From: Epiperipatus broadwayi | Taxonomy: Eukaryota > Onychophora > Udeonychophora > Euonychophora > Peripatidae | NCBI GenBank assembly: GCA_028023455.1 | Contig: JAQFVV010006294.1 | Location: forward strand, 1 to 64,000 | Direction of reading: 5' to 3' | DNA: 64,000 bases | Part shown: positions 51,151-63,650 of the stretch, piece after piece | How positions within the stretch are numbered: position 1 is the stretch's first letter | Layout of the letters: every line of letters begins with the position of its first letter | Made by a program: the position numbers and the translations under genes | The notes under the pieces: model-generated | What the model saw: only the letters and a program-made list of their open reading frames with translations | Database searches by the model: none | Told to the model about the DNA's origin: nothing

Positions 51151-51379
51151 AACTAATTGAACTTTCACATTGCTAATTATCTCTCCAAGCTAGGTTTTAA
51201 ATAAATGACTGCACCAAATTCTGCTGTCTTAGCTCACTAATACCCGAAACAAAAATAACATTTTGTACAGAATATTATTTTCTTGAGGACACAAAAAACA
51301 TGACTCAGATTTCAATTTATACAATTTAATATACACATTAATATATAAAAGCATAATATATATAGTCTACATACAGGAA
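51151..51379 (-). other. Leader region of the LTR element
   Basis: Untranslated region between the 5' LTR and gag. A primer-binding site should lie next to the LTR near 51360-51379, but no stretch clearly complementary to a tRNA 3' end with TGG could be made out. Confidence 0.4.
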
Positions 51380-51971
51380 TCAAAACTTCTAATTATATAA
51401 CTCAATCAGTTAATTAGGAATAAAAGTCCTTTCACTTATCAAGTCTATTCACTAATATTAGAATACTAAAGGCAGGACATTTACCTTTACCATTATCACT
51501 GTCCTTTAAGCCTGGTGGCCTTAAGTGTTTAAAATAAGATCGGGGTGTTGTTACAATCCTAGTCCACTTATTGACTTTCAGGAGTAGAGATCCTGGGAAT
51601 AAGGTGTCTGCCACTGATTTATTCTGCTGCTTCACTCGTGTCACAATTGCCTCAATGACAGAGCACGTATTGCTTTTTTCCAGTTTGTATACTTTCAGTC
51701 CTTGTTTTCTGGAGAAATGAAGCTCATTGGGGAAAATCCGAGCAGTGGATATAGTCAGTCTAATCCTATCTGTAAATTTAATTATTTTAACTCGTACTAA
51801 TTAAATTTCTTGTTATCTTATATTTATTTTTTCCTTCTGACAATAATTACTGTACACAATACATTTTAATTAAATATTTTATTTTACAGCTATTCAATTA
51901 ATCTGATTCTAGCTATTTATCTATTTCCTCTGTAAATTAATTTCATAACTTATTAAAATACATATATTTCA
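51380..51971 (-). repeat. 5' LTR of the Ty3/gypsy-type element
   Basis: Direct repeat partner of 42421-42998. In element orientation it begins TGAAATATATG at 51971. The 70-codon minus-strand frame inside it is not matched by a frame in the other LTR and is not treated as a gene. Confidence 0.88.
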
Positions 51972-52319
51972 TTAAGTATGCTGTTACTTCCATGTAACTT
52001 ATTTAAAAATAAAAAAACATATCACAATGTTTATTCTATACGAGTTAAATAATGAAATTATATTGAGGTCCTATCAATTTTTTTAATTTTCTTATAATTT
52101 TTACAAGGTTTTGTTTACAAAATTAGAGAATTACTGTGAATAATATAGTTATTCAATGATCAATTGCTTACAAAGTAGAATATTTGAACACTAAAATACC
52201 ATTGTTTCATTTGATAGCTCTTTCCCTATTTTCACTTTCTTTAATCAATACCAGAAGTTTAAGCATTACAAAATGTATATATAAATATGTAAAGCATAAA
52301 GTAAAATTAGTCAATAAAA
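51972..52319. other. AT-rich intergenic DNA, nothing recognised
   Basis: Flank of the LTR element. No satellite monomer, open frame or repeat was recognised here. Confidence 0.6.
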
Positions 52320-52520
52320 TAACTCAATTATCCAGATTCAAAATTAAAGAGTAGCCAAAATTTAAAAATCTAAAAAATTATTTACCATTAGCCAATGGTT
52401 TCCCTGCCCAAGCAGACTTCTTAACTGCAAAGGAAGTCTGCTTTCACAGGGAAACCATTGGTTTAAAGTATTTTTTAGCCTTTTAAGTCTTGTTTAATTT
52501 TGAATTTGGAGATTGAGTTA
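52320..52520. mobile_element. 201-bp palindromic MITE-like element
   Basis: The left half (taactcaattatcc, attcaaaattaaa, ctaaaaaat, ccaatggtttccctg, agcagacttc) is mirrored as the reverse complement in the right half, ending attgagtta at 52520. The ends read TA-actcaat ... attgagt-TA, which fits a small non-autonomous Tc1/mariner-like element with TA target duplication. No coding capacity. The family assignment is inference. Confidence 0.7.
52392..52461. other. Strong 70-base hairpin at the centre of the MITE
   Basis: A 15-base perfect stem (ccaatggtttccctg with cagggaaaccattgg) is followed by a 4x4 internal loop, a 10-base stem (agcagacttc with gaagtctgct) and a short terminal loop. The shape and size are like a microRNA precursor. 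Its position inside a palindromic element gives a simpler explanation. Confidence 0.6.
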
Positions 52521-54304
52521 TATATATAAATATATTTTAAAAAATGCAACAACAAATATAGTTCTGATAAGTAGCTTTATTCCTTAATGATTAAATTATT
52601 AATTTTAAGATTTCATCAAGACACAAAAATCAATTTCATCCATGATATCAACATCACGTTTGTTCCCAAAACTAATGGATATTCAATTTAATACATAAAA
52701 TGATAATACATCTATTACTTCAATAAATTTTATAATGATTTTAAAAATACACTTAAAAATTGAAAAACATTCAATAAAAGAATACTGAAATTTAACAATC
52801 ATCACACAAATAAAAAGTGAACCAGAATACTGTCATGGAATTTAACAAAATGCTTTGGAAACTGTAAAAACTAAATATTAGTCACCTGATTTATCTTAAA
52901 CAAGACTCGCCTTTACATCATATTTAAATGGCATTAATTTTAAATAATATTTACAATAATATAATTTATTGGTAAGAATGTTATTGGTAGCTTTTATTTT
53001 ATTTTGTAAAAATGCATATTTTCAAGCATAAAACCATTAGTCTGAAACAAACATGATTAAATTTTAAAACAGTATTCTAATAAATGAATGCATACAAAAA
53101 ATAATTTGAAATGAAACTTATTTTTTTAATTAGTGTTTCTGTTGATAAAAAGTGTAAAATTTGTAAATCTTTGTTGCTTGTATATATGTATTTTTAAACA
53201 TATTTGACTATTATTCAATAATAAACATAAATGCTTTAGTTTTCTCTTAGTTAATGACATAAATTGAAAGAAATGACCATTTAATATTGGTTAAAAAAGA
53301 TTAAAGCAGTAGTGAGAATGGTTTTAGAGTAGTTATGATATGTGAGTCATTTTTCCTAAAACTACTGACAAACTATTTTTGATGTGCTCTTTTACATTTC
53401 TGAAGATTAACTCTGTTATCATTTCAGTTCAACTGTACATAATACCATGTATCCACTAAAAAAAAAAGAAAAAAATATATGTACTAACAATTTTCATTTG
53501 TATATACAAAAAGATAATAATTATGACTTATAAATTATTCAGAAATGCATTGCAAACAGCGATGTAATATTTTTGATAAAATATCACAAATTAATAAAGA
53601 TTTTAATAAATCTATTTCTCCTATTTCAGTTCTATCATTTTGTGTAAGATTGATAATCGATAGATGTTAAATACTAGTACTCAATAAATCACTAACCAGT
53701 GCTTTCGTATTCATATTGCTAGGCTAGTTTCTGGCTTGTAGATTTCATCAATGAAGAGTTTGGAATTTGGATTTTTTGGATCTAATGTATCCTTCTCATG
53801 AGTATTATTTATTATCAAGCTATCAGCCTAAAATTCAAAAACATCTTAATGTTTTGAATGTAAATCATTCTCTAATCATATAGATCTGACACCAGTATAG
53901 TATCTATGTATTTAAGTGACCCAATATTTTAATAACTGTGGACACCAATATATCTTGATTAGGGTTGTTATAACACCAACAGAACAGAAAGTAATGTTAA
54001 GAGTAAGATTATGTGATGTTTCATTAATAGAGATTATAAGATCACATTTACTATTGATATCTTCTCACAATCTTGTAGATATTAAGAACACATGATAGAT
54101 AGAAAATTAAATATAACTAAATCCAGAATGCCTACCTTTGTTTACAAACAGCTGCATAACAAAATTTAAAATTTTTTGAATAAATACTGTAATATATAAA
54201 TTAAAACATGGCTTCAAATTTATTAACAAAGTTACAACATATTGCACTTCTAATAATTGAAAAATAAATTTTTTGTTTACATTTAATAATAGAAGACATT
54301 GAAC
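52521..54304. other. AT-rich intergenic DNA, nothing recognised
   Basis: No frame longer than chance, no RNA gene and no tandem structure was seen beyond short A/T runs. Confidence 0.6.
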
Positions 54305-54350
54305 ATGGTATTTTTATTTATTCTTGTGATTGTATGTCACATGGTGTCAG
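54305..54350 (+). other. Possible first coding exon encoding a signal peptide
   Basis: An ATG at 54305 opens MVFLFILVIVCHMVS, a short hydrophobic run ending in small residues, followed at once by tcag|gtaaagat, a good splice donor at 54351. This would be a typical phase-1 signal-peptide exon. The unspliced frame continues to 54487 but loses any pattern. No downstream exon was found, and AT-rich DNA often yields hydrophobic frames, so this is weak. Confidence 0.2.
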
Positions 54351-57300
54351 GTAAAGATATCATAATTATTACGCAAAACAAAAAAATTGACGAATATATT
54401 TATTCAATAAAATGTAGGCGATATTTTTTTAATCATCATAAAATATTTAATTTGTTACATAATTCTTTCATGCTAAAATGTTCCTAGAAGTTATGAGTAG
54501 CAATGTTACAACTCAGTAATTCCATTAATGTAAGAAAGACGACATAATATCAAAAATGATATAAATAGCACTTAGGCAATATTCATGAATTAAAATGTAT
54601 ATACACCTATAGTAAATATAATAAAAACCACTAAGAAAAAATTGATTCAAAGACTAATTATATTCATAAAATCATGTGACAATTTTTTTAAGTGTTTCCA
54701 ATTTGAGTGAATCTGACATAATTTTTCATTCGATAAGAGATTATTAATAACAAAATGATATTGGTAACTTGAATGACATAATCTACGATTAAATCTACCT
54801 ATATATAAATTACATATAAAAATGGATTGGTTCCCATTTTAATCATTGCACACATCACAAATTTTCTGCAATAAAATGAATAATCATATGAGCTGATGTT
54901 CGAAGATCAAAGTAACGAGCAGAGAACACTTCCATTGATTTTTTATTTTCTTCTACTGAAAACTAACCCATGAAATTTGGGTCTACTATGGTGCTAAATT
55001 GCACAGACAGTATGACTAATATATTTGTAATAAAAAAAACATGTGCCAAAGTCTGTATAGTTGTATATTTCCCAATCCTCTTCTATATGCCAAATATTTC
55101 TTATATTAAAAATTGCAAAATACAGATAACATTTAACAAGCTAGTACATGATAGTCAAACAAAATTATGGCAAACAAAAATCATGATTGACTTAATTGTA
55201 TGTTAACCAATTTAATTTTTATAGAAATATTTATCATAGTACTATAAGTATAAATTTAAATAACATCAATTAATTGTACTGCATATAGTCTCCAAGATCA
55301 TAAACTCACAGCTGATTTAAAGCAAACAAATAAACTCAATTTTGAAAAATAAACATCATTTAAAATAATTTACTTATTGCTATGATATCATTTTGTTTCA
55401 GAATGTTATTTGAATATTCAATTGCACTAAAGTTAGATTAAGACAATTCCACCATCAAAATGCTGTAATAAATCTGAATATAACAAGCCACAAATGACCC
55501 ATGATCTTATAACAAACTTTATCAAATTCTAATTTCACAAATTCTTAATACATAGCTCGCTAACATAAATGAGTTATAAATTATAATATGTAACAAGGTT
55601 TATAAATAATAGATGAATATTTATACTCTATGTAGCAATATTATATAGCCAAGTATGCAATAGCAATAATAATAATAATTATTATTATTATTTATTAATC
55701 AAACAATACATATAAAAAAGAGAAATACTCTAAACAAGATAACTTGTGCTAGGAGTCTTTCTTAAATTATTAATTACAAAATAAAAACAAAAACACCAAC
55801 AATAATAAAATACATTACTATACTATAAATATTAAAACAAGTAAACCAAAACAAACAATATAAGAATAAATACAACCAAAAAGATATACATATTAAACTA
55901 TATATATATTGTGACCATCTGAATGGGCACAAGGAATTGAGATACTTTGTATCTGCATTGAAGTTATATTGTATTAAAAAAAATGAAACAGCCTTAGAAT
56001 TTTAAAATTTTTTGCTGGACATTGTTTAAAGCTTAGATATGGATTGCTTATGCAGTTGATTGACCACTTTATAAGTATTCATTATTATTATTGTGGTTAA
56101 TGAAGTATTTAATGTATAAAGAAGAGAGGTTGTTTATTAATGGAATTGATATATTTTGTCAGAAAGATGCAGTTATTTTGTTAGTGTAGTATTGGTTGAA
56201 TGGTTTCAAAAATCCTTTATTCATTAATACTTATCCTTTTGTCAACAATTAATAGCCATTTCAATTATATTTAGTTAAGATAGTTTAATATTTAGGTTGC
56301 AGTGCATGTGCATGCATATGTCTGTATTATGTTTCATTTCATTTTCATCTTTTAATAACAACAAACAATAGTACATTCACAATAAAAACATTTAAATTAC
56401 AGTAATTATCTTTAATAATTTAACAGATATATATTTCTTTCAATGATTAATGGATATTGGATTGGTGAATTATTTTACAAATTAAATAAATTATTAATCA
56501 TTTTTGTTTAACAGTTAATTAATATTCATGTCTTTCAAGTTTGTAAAGGCTATTTATTTTATTATTATTTTTGTCTTGATTTAATTCTAAAAATCAGAAT
56601 TTTTTTTTTAAGAAAAGTGTTTTTAAATATGTAATTAGCTTGGGTGCAAAAACATGGGAGGTAACCTTGGAAAGAGAAATGACCTTTTGCTAAGAAAAAA
56701 AGAAGTCTATTTAACAGATAGTTTCCAGTAAAAAATTGCTCATTATCATTTTAATTGCAGCCAGTAAAGTGCTCATTAGTTGCTGAAGTCAAATTGATTT
56801 AAAAGGCTTTGGAGTAAACTTCTAAAAAATCTTAGGAAATTAACTACGGAAGAATGTCTTTACTTAAGATGCAAGAATAAATTTTAAGAGGGTACATTAG
56901 TTTTCATTCTCCTTAATTTAAACATTTGAATTAACCACCTCATGCTTGTTAATATTTAAAATGTATATCATTAGTGTTAAGATGGCATTACTTTATTTAT
57001 CTATAATTAAGAAAGAATATAGAGCACGTGAACATTATTGTTATATAATTAATCCATGTGTTCTTTAATATATCTTGGAAACGTATGCAGGACTGTTTTT
57101 CAGAATTTGGATTTTTCACTCTTCTGTATTATGCTTTTATGAAAATTAAATGTAAACGTAAGGATTCTGTGTATTATGATATATATATATATATGCCATG
57201 ATTAAATTAATTACAAAAAAGTGACATTATTTATTTATTTGGTGTTTCTAAAAATAATGTGTTTAATAAAAGAAATAAAATGTGAATTATTTCAAATAAC

Positions 57301-58277
57301 CAAAGGAAACTCCTCACTAAATATTTACTTAAATCGGATGGAAGGACGGAAATGCAGGATAATTTCTGTTCTCTTTGATAAAAAAATGCACTATAGTAAT
57401 AAAGTATTATTGTGAAATTACTAATGAATCATGGTATCTTAATTGGCATTTATTAACAATAAACGATGTGTGTAATAGATTATAGTGTCAAATGCTATTC
57501 AAGAAAACTACTAAGAATAATTGTGTACTTAATTTAAAACTACTACGGAATGAATGAAATAATTCCTGTTCAACAGTAGCTAAAATGTCATATTTCATAA
57601 TAAAAGAGAAAATGATTACTTATAGGTGATATAGTAAAGTCAAATAGCTCGGCTATGAACATTGGAGGTGCTAGGTCATATTTAAGTTATGATTATATTT
57701 TTTTAGTTGTCCTACAGAAATTTATTTTGTTTAAATTCAGTTTGGAATCCATCCCCATATCATTTCATAAACCCAGAGTAAAACTTTGCAAGCCAACTTT
57801 TATTTTAAGTCACAAAACAAATAACTTTTGTTTCTTTATTTTTTTTTATTGCTCATTATTAATGTATATTATAGATAGGTAGGCATACTTATTATTGTTT
57901 TATTTATAATTTGGATTATGATCCCCTAGATCGTCTTGGAATGCGTATTCATGAACAGTTGGTAAAAATTGATTTTATACAAATGTCTTATTTTTCTTTT
58001 ACGAAGGTAAGGAAAGGAAATATATATACTTTATTATATCGTTAGAGAGAGGTTTACATTTATTTTATTATTTCAAAATGAGTTTTGGCTTTAAAGTCAA
58101 TGAACGTATAATTGAAATAGTTTGCTAGATATGATAAAGAAAGTTCGTTCGTAAAAGTTGTAATTATTAAATTTTAGAAATAATTTAAAGTCTATTATGA
58201 ATTAAAAGTTATATCTTAATGTATCATTTAATTACTGCTATTCTTATCCATGCGTGTGTCTATTTTGCACAATTATG
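54351..58277. other. AT-rich intergenic or intronic DNA
   Basis: Contains a 28-base perfect AAT/ATT palindrome at 55665-55692 and a TA microsatellite at 57178-57194. Open frames at 54970-55206, 57221-57415 and 57655-57882 have no recognisable domain and biased AT-driven composition. No gene can be supported. Confidence 0.6.
55665..55692. repeat. AAT/ATT microsatellite forming a perfect palindrome
   Basis: Repeats of aat switch in mid-run to att, giving 28 self-complementary bases that could extrude as a cruciform. Confidence 0.9.
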
Positions 58278-58843
58278 ACATTTGTTTAATAAAGTTCAGT
58301 TTGTGAATATTTTATGTATAAATTTTGGATGCTGTCGTATTCTATAGAATTGAACGGATTAGTATGTTATCTGTGTATTTATCTGCCAACATGTAAATAT
58401 AATGTTAGACATGAAGAAGAGCTTTGTGAATGGAAAATAATCTGATTGCATTCTAATATTTTTGTAGGGATAAAAGATTTTGCTTATTTAGTATGTTTTA
58501 ATAATTTCCATGAGTAGAGCCTAGTTTATATTATACTCGTATTATGAAATGATATTTAGGACATTTGTTTAATAAAGTTCAGTTTGTGAATATTTTATGT
58601 ATAAATTTTGGATGCTGTCGTATTCTATAGAATTGAACGGATTAGTATGTTATCTGTGTATTTATCTGCCAGCGTGTAAATATAATGTTAGACATGTAGA
58701 AGAGCTTTGTGAATGGAAAATAATCTGATTGCATTCTAATATTTTTGTAGGGATAAAAGATTTTGCTTATTTAGTATGTTTTAATAATTTCCATGAGTAG
58801 AGCCTAGTTTATATTATACTCATATTATGAAATGATATTTAGG
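58278..58843. repeat. 283-bp tandem duplication
   Basis: The sequence 58278-58560 is followed directly by a second copy at 58561-58843. Only a few differences were seen (ccaacatgtaa against ccagcgtgtaa, acatgaagaag against acatgtagaag, actcgtatt against actcatatt). No open frame spans it. The event looks recent. Confidence 0.96.
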
Positions 58844-61800
58844 AAGTTATGTGATGTTTTTTTTAGAGTCTTGGTGATGAGGAAGAGGTTCCCCACCAAC
58901 AGTGTATTTAAAATTAGATGAATTATTGTAGAAGTATTAAGTAAGAATTTATTTACTCCTCATGTAAATTTCACTCGAAATGTGTAGTCTGTATAATCAT
59001 AAAAATATAGCTCCGTGTTATTTAAAATGTGGCCAGATAAATAGCTAAGTCAAATTCTTGATGTAATAAGTGTCTTATTTTATTGATGGCTTATGACATT
59101 GTCTGAAATGAAGTAATTATTTAATATTTCCTTGATGAATAGAGTTTGTAGAAAAGATTGTTTTCCATTATTGTTGCTTGACAAACGCACACACACACAT
59201 AATATGAATAATGTCGAGAATATAAAAATTTAAAGTTATTGAAATTAAAATGTGAAATAAATGTTTTGAAGCAAATTATATTCATTTAAATAGAAGTATA
59301 AAGTTACTGAAATTAAAACGGGAAATAAATATTTTAAAACAGTATATTTATTTAATACAGAATTATAAATCATCAAACCATCAGAATCAATATGATTTCA
59401 TTGTTATGCGTGAAAAGGTATATGTATTTGAAAATGATTGTTTCATTAGTTAAAAAAAGTTGCTTTGTTGATGGCCAAATATTTTAATTTGATTTATTTT
59501 ATTAATTAATAGAAATCCTCTCATAAATATTTAGTTTGCCAACAATATAATATATTTAGTCAATGTTATGCTTAATTATGCTTAAATGAAACATTTAAAC
59601 AAAGTGAATATTCGAAGTCAGAATATTAGTTTTATTGTTAATTTGCTTTCAAAGGGTATAAATAATGTTATGTAATGGGAATAGTCTCAAACTGATGCTC
59701 AAAGTTTATTGGATAATTTGAAATCTGTAAGACAAGTAGTCCTATTGTAAAAATATCATGTTAAGCTAAATTTTTTTATTGTAATAAATGATTTGTTTTA
59801 GTTATTTAAAATCTTAAAAACTGTGTCTTGAGTTATTCTTGTGTACATTCGTGTTTCAATTTCCACATTTCATAAATCTATTATAAAATATATTATATTA
59901 TAGCTATAATATCAAATTTGCTGGTGTCTGACAATAATGTTTTCTTAATCCAAACATTATAAGGAACATTTGCCATTGGATAAACGTATAAGGTTGCCAA
60001 GTTAGTATATTTGTTAGATGATATGAGATTAAAATACCCTATTTCGGTCATTATCTTATTATTGAAACACAGTGGAATATTTTGGTCAATTTGTTTCATT
60101 ACATTTTATCATACTTTAGAATTATAACTTATGGGCCAATGTATTTTATTTAATTCAACTGTGTTTGTTAAATTCCCTGAGATCTTATTGTTTATTTCTT
60201 GATTGGCATTAAAGTAGATGTTTAGATTATGATATGCCAAGTCATAGAATTGTTTAGTATTATAATTATAGCAAGCTGATATATGTTAAACTTGGATGAA
60301 GGAGGAAATTAAGTTGAAAGAATATTTTAATAGATTGTACAAATAAACATTGTGATTCTTTATCATGCAATTAATTAATAAAAAGGATTTACATTATATT
60401 TAATGTTTTGTAATATTTCTTCTTTCATTTACTTATAATCATATATCTTATGAACTTCCTATAGCCTCCCACTGAGCTGAGCTGAACATAAACTTAAATG
60501 AAGAGTCTCAGTAATAATTTTGTATCATATATCCTGTTATATTGTTCTATTCATTAATAGAACTGGTGCCTGGGCATTTCGGTCATGTAATGTGTATGAG
60601 TGGTGTTGGGAGTGTAGGTTATAATATATATATATATATTGTAACCCAGTGCTTTTGGCACTTGGTTTTATTTGGCATTATTTCTGCAAGAAATCAATGC
60701 TATTCTTTAAGAAAAATAAAAAGATAAAATAACAATAGTAATAATTGGATAATAAAGTGTGCTATTGACTCACCTAGGAAAAGAACATGAATAATTTAAT
60801 TAAGATATTGTTTATTATAGCAAATTAATATAATGTAAAACAAATATCATAAACAGTAGTTGATTTTTAGATGGGTAGAGAAGAAAAGAAAAGATAAATG
60901 TCAATTAAATAATTTTAAAAAGTCTTATCCTAAAGAACAGTAACACTGGTAAATTCATTTGTAGAAAATAATTTATGTAGAATTGAAATCACTGAGAATT
61001 ATATTGTTGTTTTAAATATATTTATTATTTTCACTATTAAACTGCTTTCTTACACAATTTTAAATAATACTGAAAACTATATGATTGTAATAAGTTTTTC
61101 TTTTCTTTTATTTATGTTATAATCAAATGATTATTGTTTTTCCTAGAAGAGGTCGCTAGAGTCAAAAGAACCACCAATTACACACTCCAATTTTTTTCTA
61201 GATAGTCTGCTAGTCTTTAAAAGGTTGAACAATACAAAAATTTGTAAGATTATTTTTTTTAGTTTTTAAACAAGAATTGGCAAGATAATGAAGATTTTAT
61301 TTATGACAGAAGAATAAATCCATCTGGTAAGGCATTCTGCAATTTTTATGCTATTCTCTACACTTAAAAAACCTTCTACACTTAAAGTTTTGCTTCGTGA
61401 AAGTTAAAGTTTTTAACAAAACTAAGGAAAACGAAGCCATTAACTAGGGATAATAAGCAATTTATTATTTTATCTCAGTTAAAGAAAACAAATAATTTCC
61501 AAGTGAGAAATAATTATTTAGTAACTTATTATCATTTGTTAATATTTTCTTGGTATAAAAAAATAATTGAAAGAAATATTATGAAGAAAAAAAAGAACTA
61601 GAAACAGTTTTTAGCGCTCTTTCTATGAATCTCGTCTGCATTTAAAAATAATGCCATTTATACATTGTTTTTTATTCACCAAGAATTATTTAAAAATAAT
61701 AATAATAGTTAATAATCATCATAATATTAAGCTACATAAATCTGCATTTTTTTTTGTTATAGAAAAAGAACCACTCTTTTGAAATAAATGGCAAATTATA

Positions 61801-63530
61801 TTAGGAAAAAAAAAACTATTGGAAAGTCAAATTCTAAAGTTGTGAACGGAAATTATATACTTTCAGTAATTTAAAAATAAAACCAAATTATATATTGTAC
61901 TATACACCAAGTGAAATTGTTAAAACTTCATATATAGGTTAACTGCAGTGATTCTCATAATAATCTCTCGGGAAAGTGTGCATTTTCATCCATAAGGAAG
62001 CTAGCTAATTATACGTGTAGTCAATAATAATGTGTGTGTATCGTCTGTTATAATATTCGTTTTTCTTTTCGTGGATCCAAATTTTAATAGTATAATTCAA
62101 GTGAGAATTAATCTTCGATTCTATCATAATTCTCTTTACATGATTATTATTATAAGTGCTAAATAAAAGAAAACTTTTCAAAAAAAAATGTGTTTGTTAC
62201 TTTCAGTGCTTCGTAAAATTTGACTAAATGAAAACACTTCACCTGGATAATCAGCTCACAGAAAAATAGTTCTGCTAATGAGATAATATGCATTTGTTTA
62301 TTGAATGTTTGTTTTTTTAGAAAACTAATTTGTAAAATATTATTTTGTGAAATAATATTATTATATGTAAAATATATTTGTCACGCAATATTTTAAGAAT
62401 CTTGTAATGACAAAGGTATGTCTTACTATAATTATTTTGGGTTAAGTTTGTATTTAAGATGAAATCTATGAAGCATATCCGATTTATTAAATGCAGTGAC
62501 AGATATAAACTTTGTATGTTTGGTACTTAAAAAAAAAAATTTATATTAAACGGGTAAAATAAATATTTTAATTTATCAGAAGTAACTTTAAAAAGAAATA
62601 CAGGCTATAACAAGATATTTCTTGTTTAAAGGGTCAACAAAATTTATATTATGTTAATTTAGTCAGAGTTATTCTTTAATAGCACATCCACTTTATTTAG
62701 TGGAAGCTGATATGCTACCTAATGCTTTTGAGTGTTCCTTCATTAGAATTAAAATTATTATACTTTTATGCTATCATGTCCATTGGTTTCAGATATTGAT
62801 CAAAGTATACATTGTAACATAGGTTTATTATGATTAGTGTGTTTTCTTATCTTGCCTAAATGTAGCGTTGGTATATGCCTAATATCAGCATATGTAATAC
62901 TTATAATGTATTTTATTTTGTGGGATGAGAATGATCTCCCTAAAAAAAAGAAAATACTTTATTTTTCCATGAGAAGAATAGTTTTAGATATAATGTTAGG
63001 GTATGTTTGATAGCCCATGTGATCGATTCTCATGAATAGAACGATCAAGAGTTTATATAGCATTTAGGATGCTTAATTTGTTTAAATCACAGGAGAGGAT
63101 TATACTTGGTGTGTGTTCGTTTTATGCCTGAGTAAGAGGCAATAAACCACCAAAATACTTTAGTGTAGTAGTTTACTCTGCAGACATTCATTGTTATTCT
63201 GCATTCCTCATGTGAATATAGATAGTTCCACCATAGGTGTTGATTATTGTGCGTTGTTTTAAAAGTTAGGGCAAGGATAAATGTTAGGTTTAAGGTGTTA
63301 GTTCCTCAAGGTGCACTTTAGTATCAATAGTGCATTAGTAACTGAGATCAATATCTGTATTGTGCTGCTGAATCTTGCTAGGAGTTGACAAGCAAATCAA
63401 TGGAGAAAGTAAGTTAAAATTGCGTAATTTAAAACACTTATTTGCTGGAGGAAGATTCAAACGCAATGTTTAATGTTAGTTAATAATTAAGAAATATACA
63501 TAGTGAATTACACTTATAAGTAAAATAGTT
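58844..63530. other. AT-rich intergenic DNA with small repeats
   Basis: Contains a (CA)-type run near 59190-59200, an imperfect 68-base duplication (59223-59358) and a TA microsatellite at 60624-60639. No coding gene or RNA gene was recognised; the frames at 59893-60099 and 60542-60727 have no domain. Confidence 0.6.
59223..59358. repeat. Imperfect 68-bp tandem duplication
   Basis: aaagttattgaaattaaaa at 59232 recurs as aaagttactgaaattaaaa at 59300, with similar downstream sequence (gaaataaatgttttgaa against gaaataaatattttaaa). Older and more diverged than the 283-base duplication. Confidence 0.75.
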
Positions 63531-63650
63531 GTTTTGCATTGGTGGTCGAGAGGTCAGCGCAACTGCCTTACACTTGCAGGCAGTTGCCCGGGTTGCGGGT
63601 TCGCATTCCGGCCGTTGCTATGACACTTAAAAAAAAAAAGTAAAATAATT
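63518..63650 (+). mobile_element. tRNA-derived retroposon (SINE or tRNA retropseudogene) with flanking duplication
   Basis: A GC-rich island (about 63536-63618) shows an A-box-like tggtcgagagg, an anticodon-arm-like ctgccttacacttgcag reminiscent of tRNA-Val, and a B-box-like gggttcgcattcc. It is followed by a run of eleven A at 63629-63639. The island is bracketed by aagtaaaatagtt (63518-63530) and aagtaaaataatt (63638-63650), a 12-of-13 match that fits a target-site duplication from LINE-type retroposition. The T-arm does not pair well, so a working tRNA is unlikely. About 107 bases lie between the repeats. Confidence 0.7.

Larger units (their letters stand above)
42421..51971 (-). mobile_element. 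Old Ty3/gypsy-type LTR retrotransposon, interrupted by a DNA transposon
   Basis: Two direct LTR copies (about 42421-42998 and 51380-51971) bracket relics of gag, protease, reverse transcriptase, RNase H and integrase, all on the minus strand and in the order typical of Ty3/gypsy elements. Removing the nested DNA transposon (44635-49244) leaves about 4.9 kb, a normal size for a compact element. The LTRs differ at many positions and every domain has stops or frameshifts, so the insertion is old. Its left LTR abuts the last satellite monomer and no satellite is seen beyond its right LTR. A clear target-site duplication could not be identified. Confidence 0.9.

Noticed and set aside
51432-51644. 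Minus-strand open frame in the LTR
   Set aside because: Lies wholly in the LTR, and the other LTR does not keep it open.
52392-52461. Annotation of the hairpin as a microRNA gene
   Set aside because: No known mature sequence was recognised and the hairpin is fully explained by the palindromic element; kept only as a candidate.
54970-60727. Open frames at 54970-55206, 57221-57415, 57655-57882, 59893-60099 and 60542-60727
   Set aside because: All are 61-78 codons, AT-driven in composition, without domains, signal features or splice context that would support a gene.
63536-63618. Functional tRNA gene
   Set aside because: The T-arm does not pair well, the acceptor ends do not match, and an A tail with flanking duplication indicates a retroposed copy.
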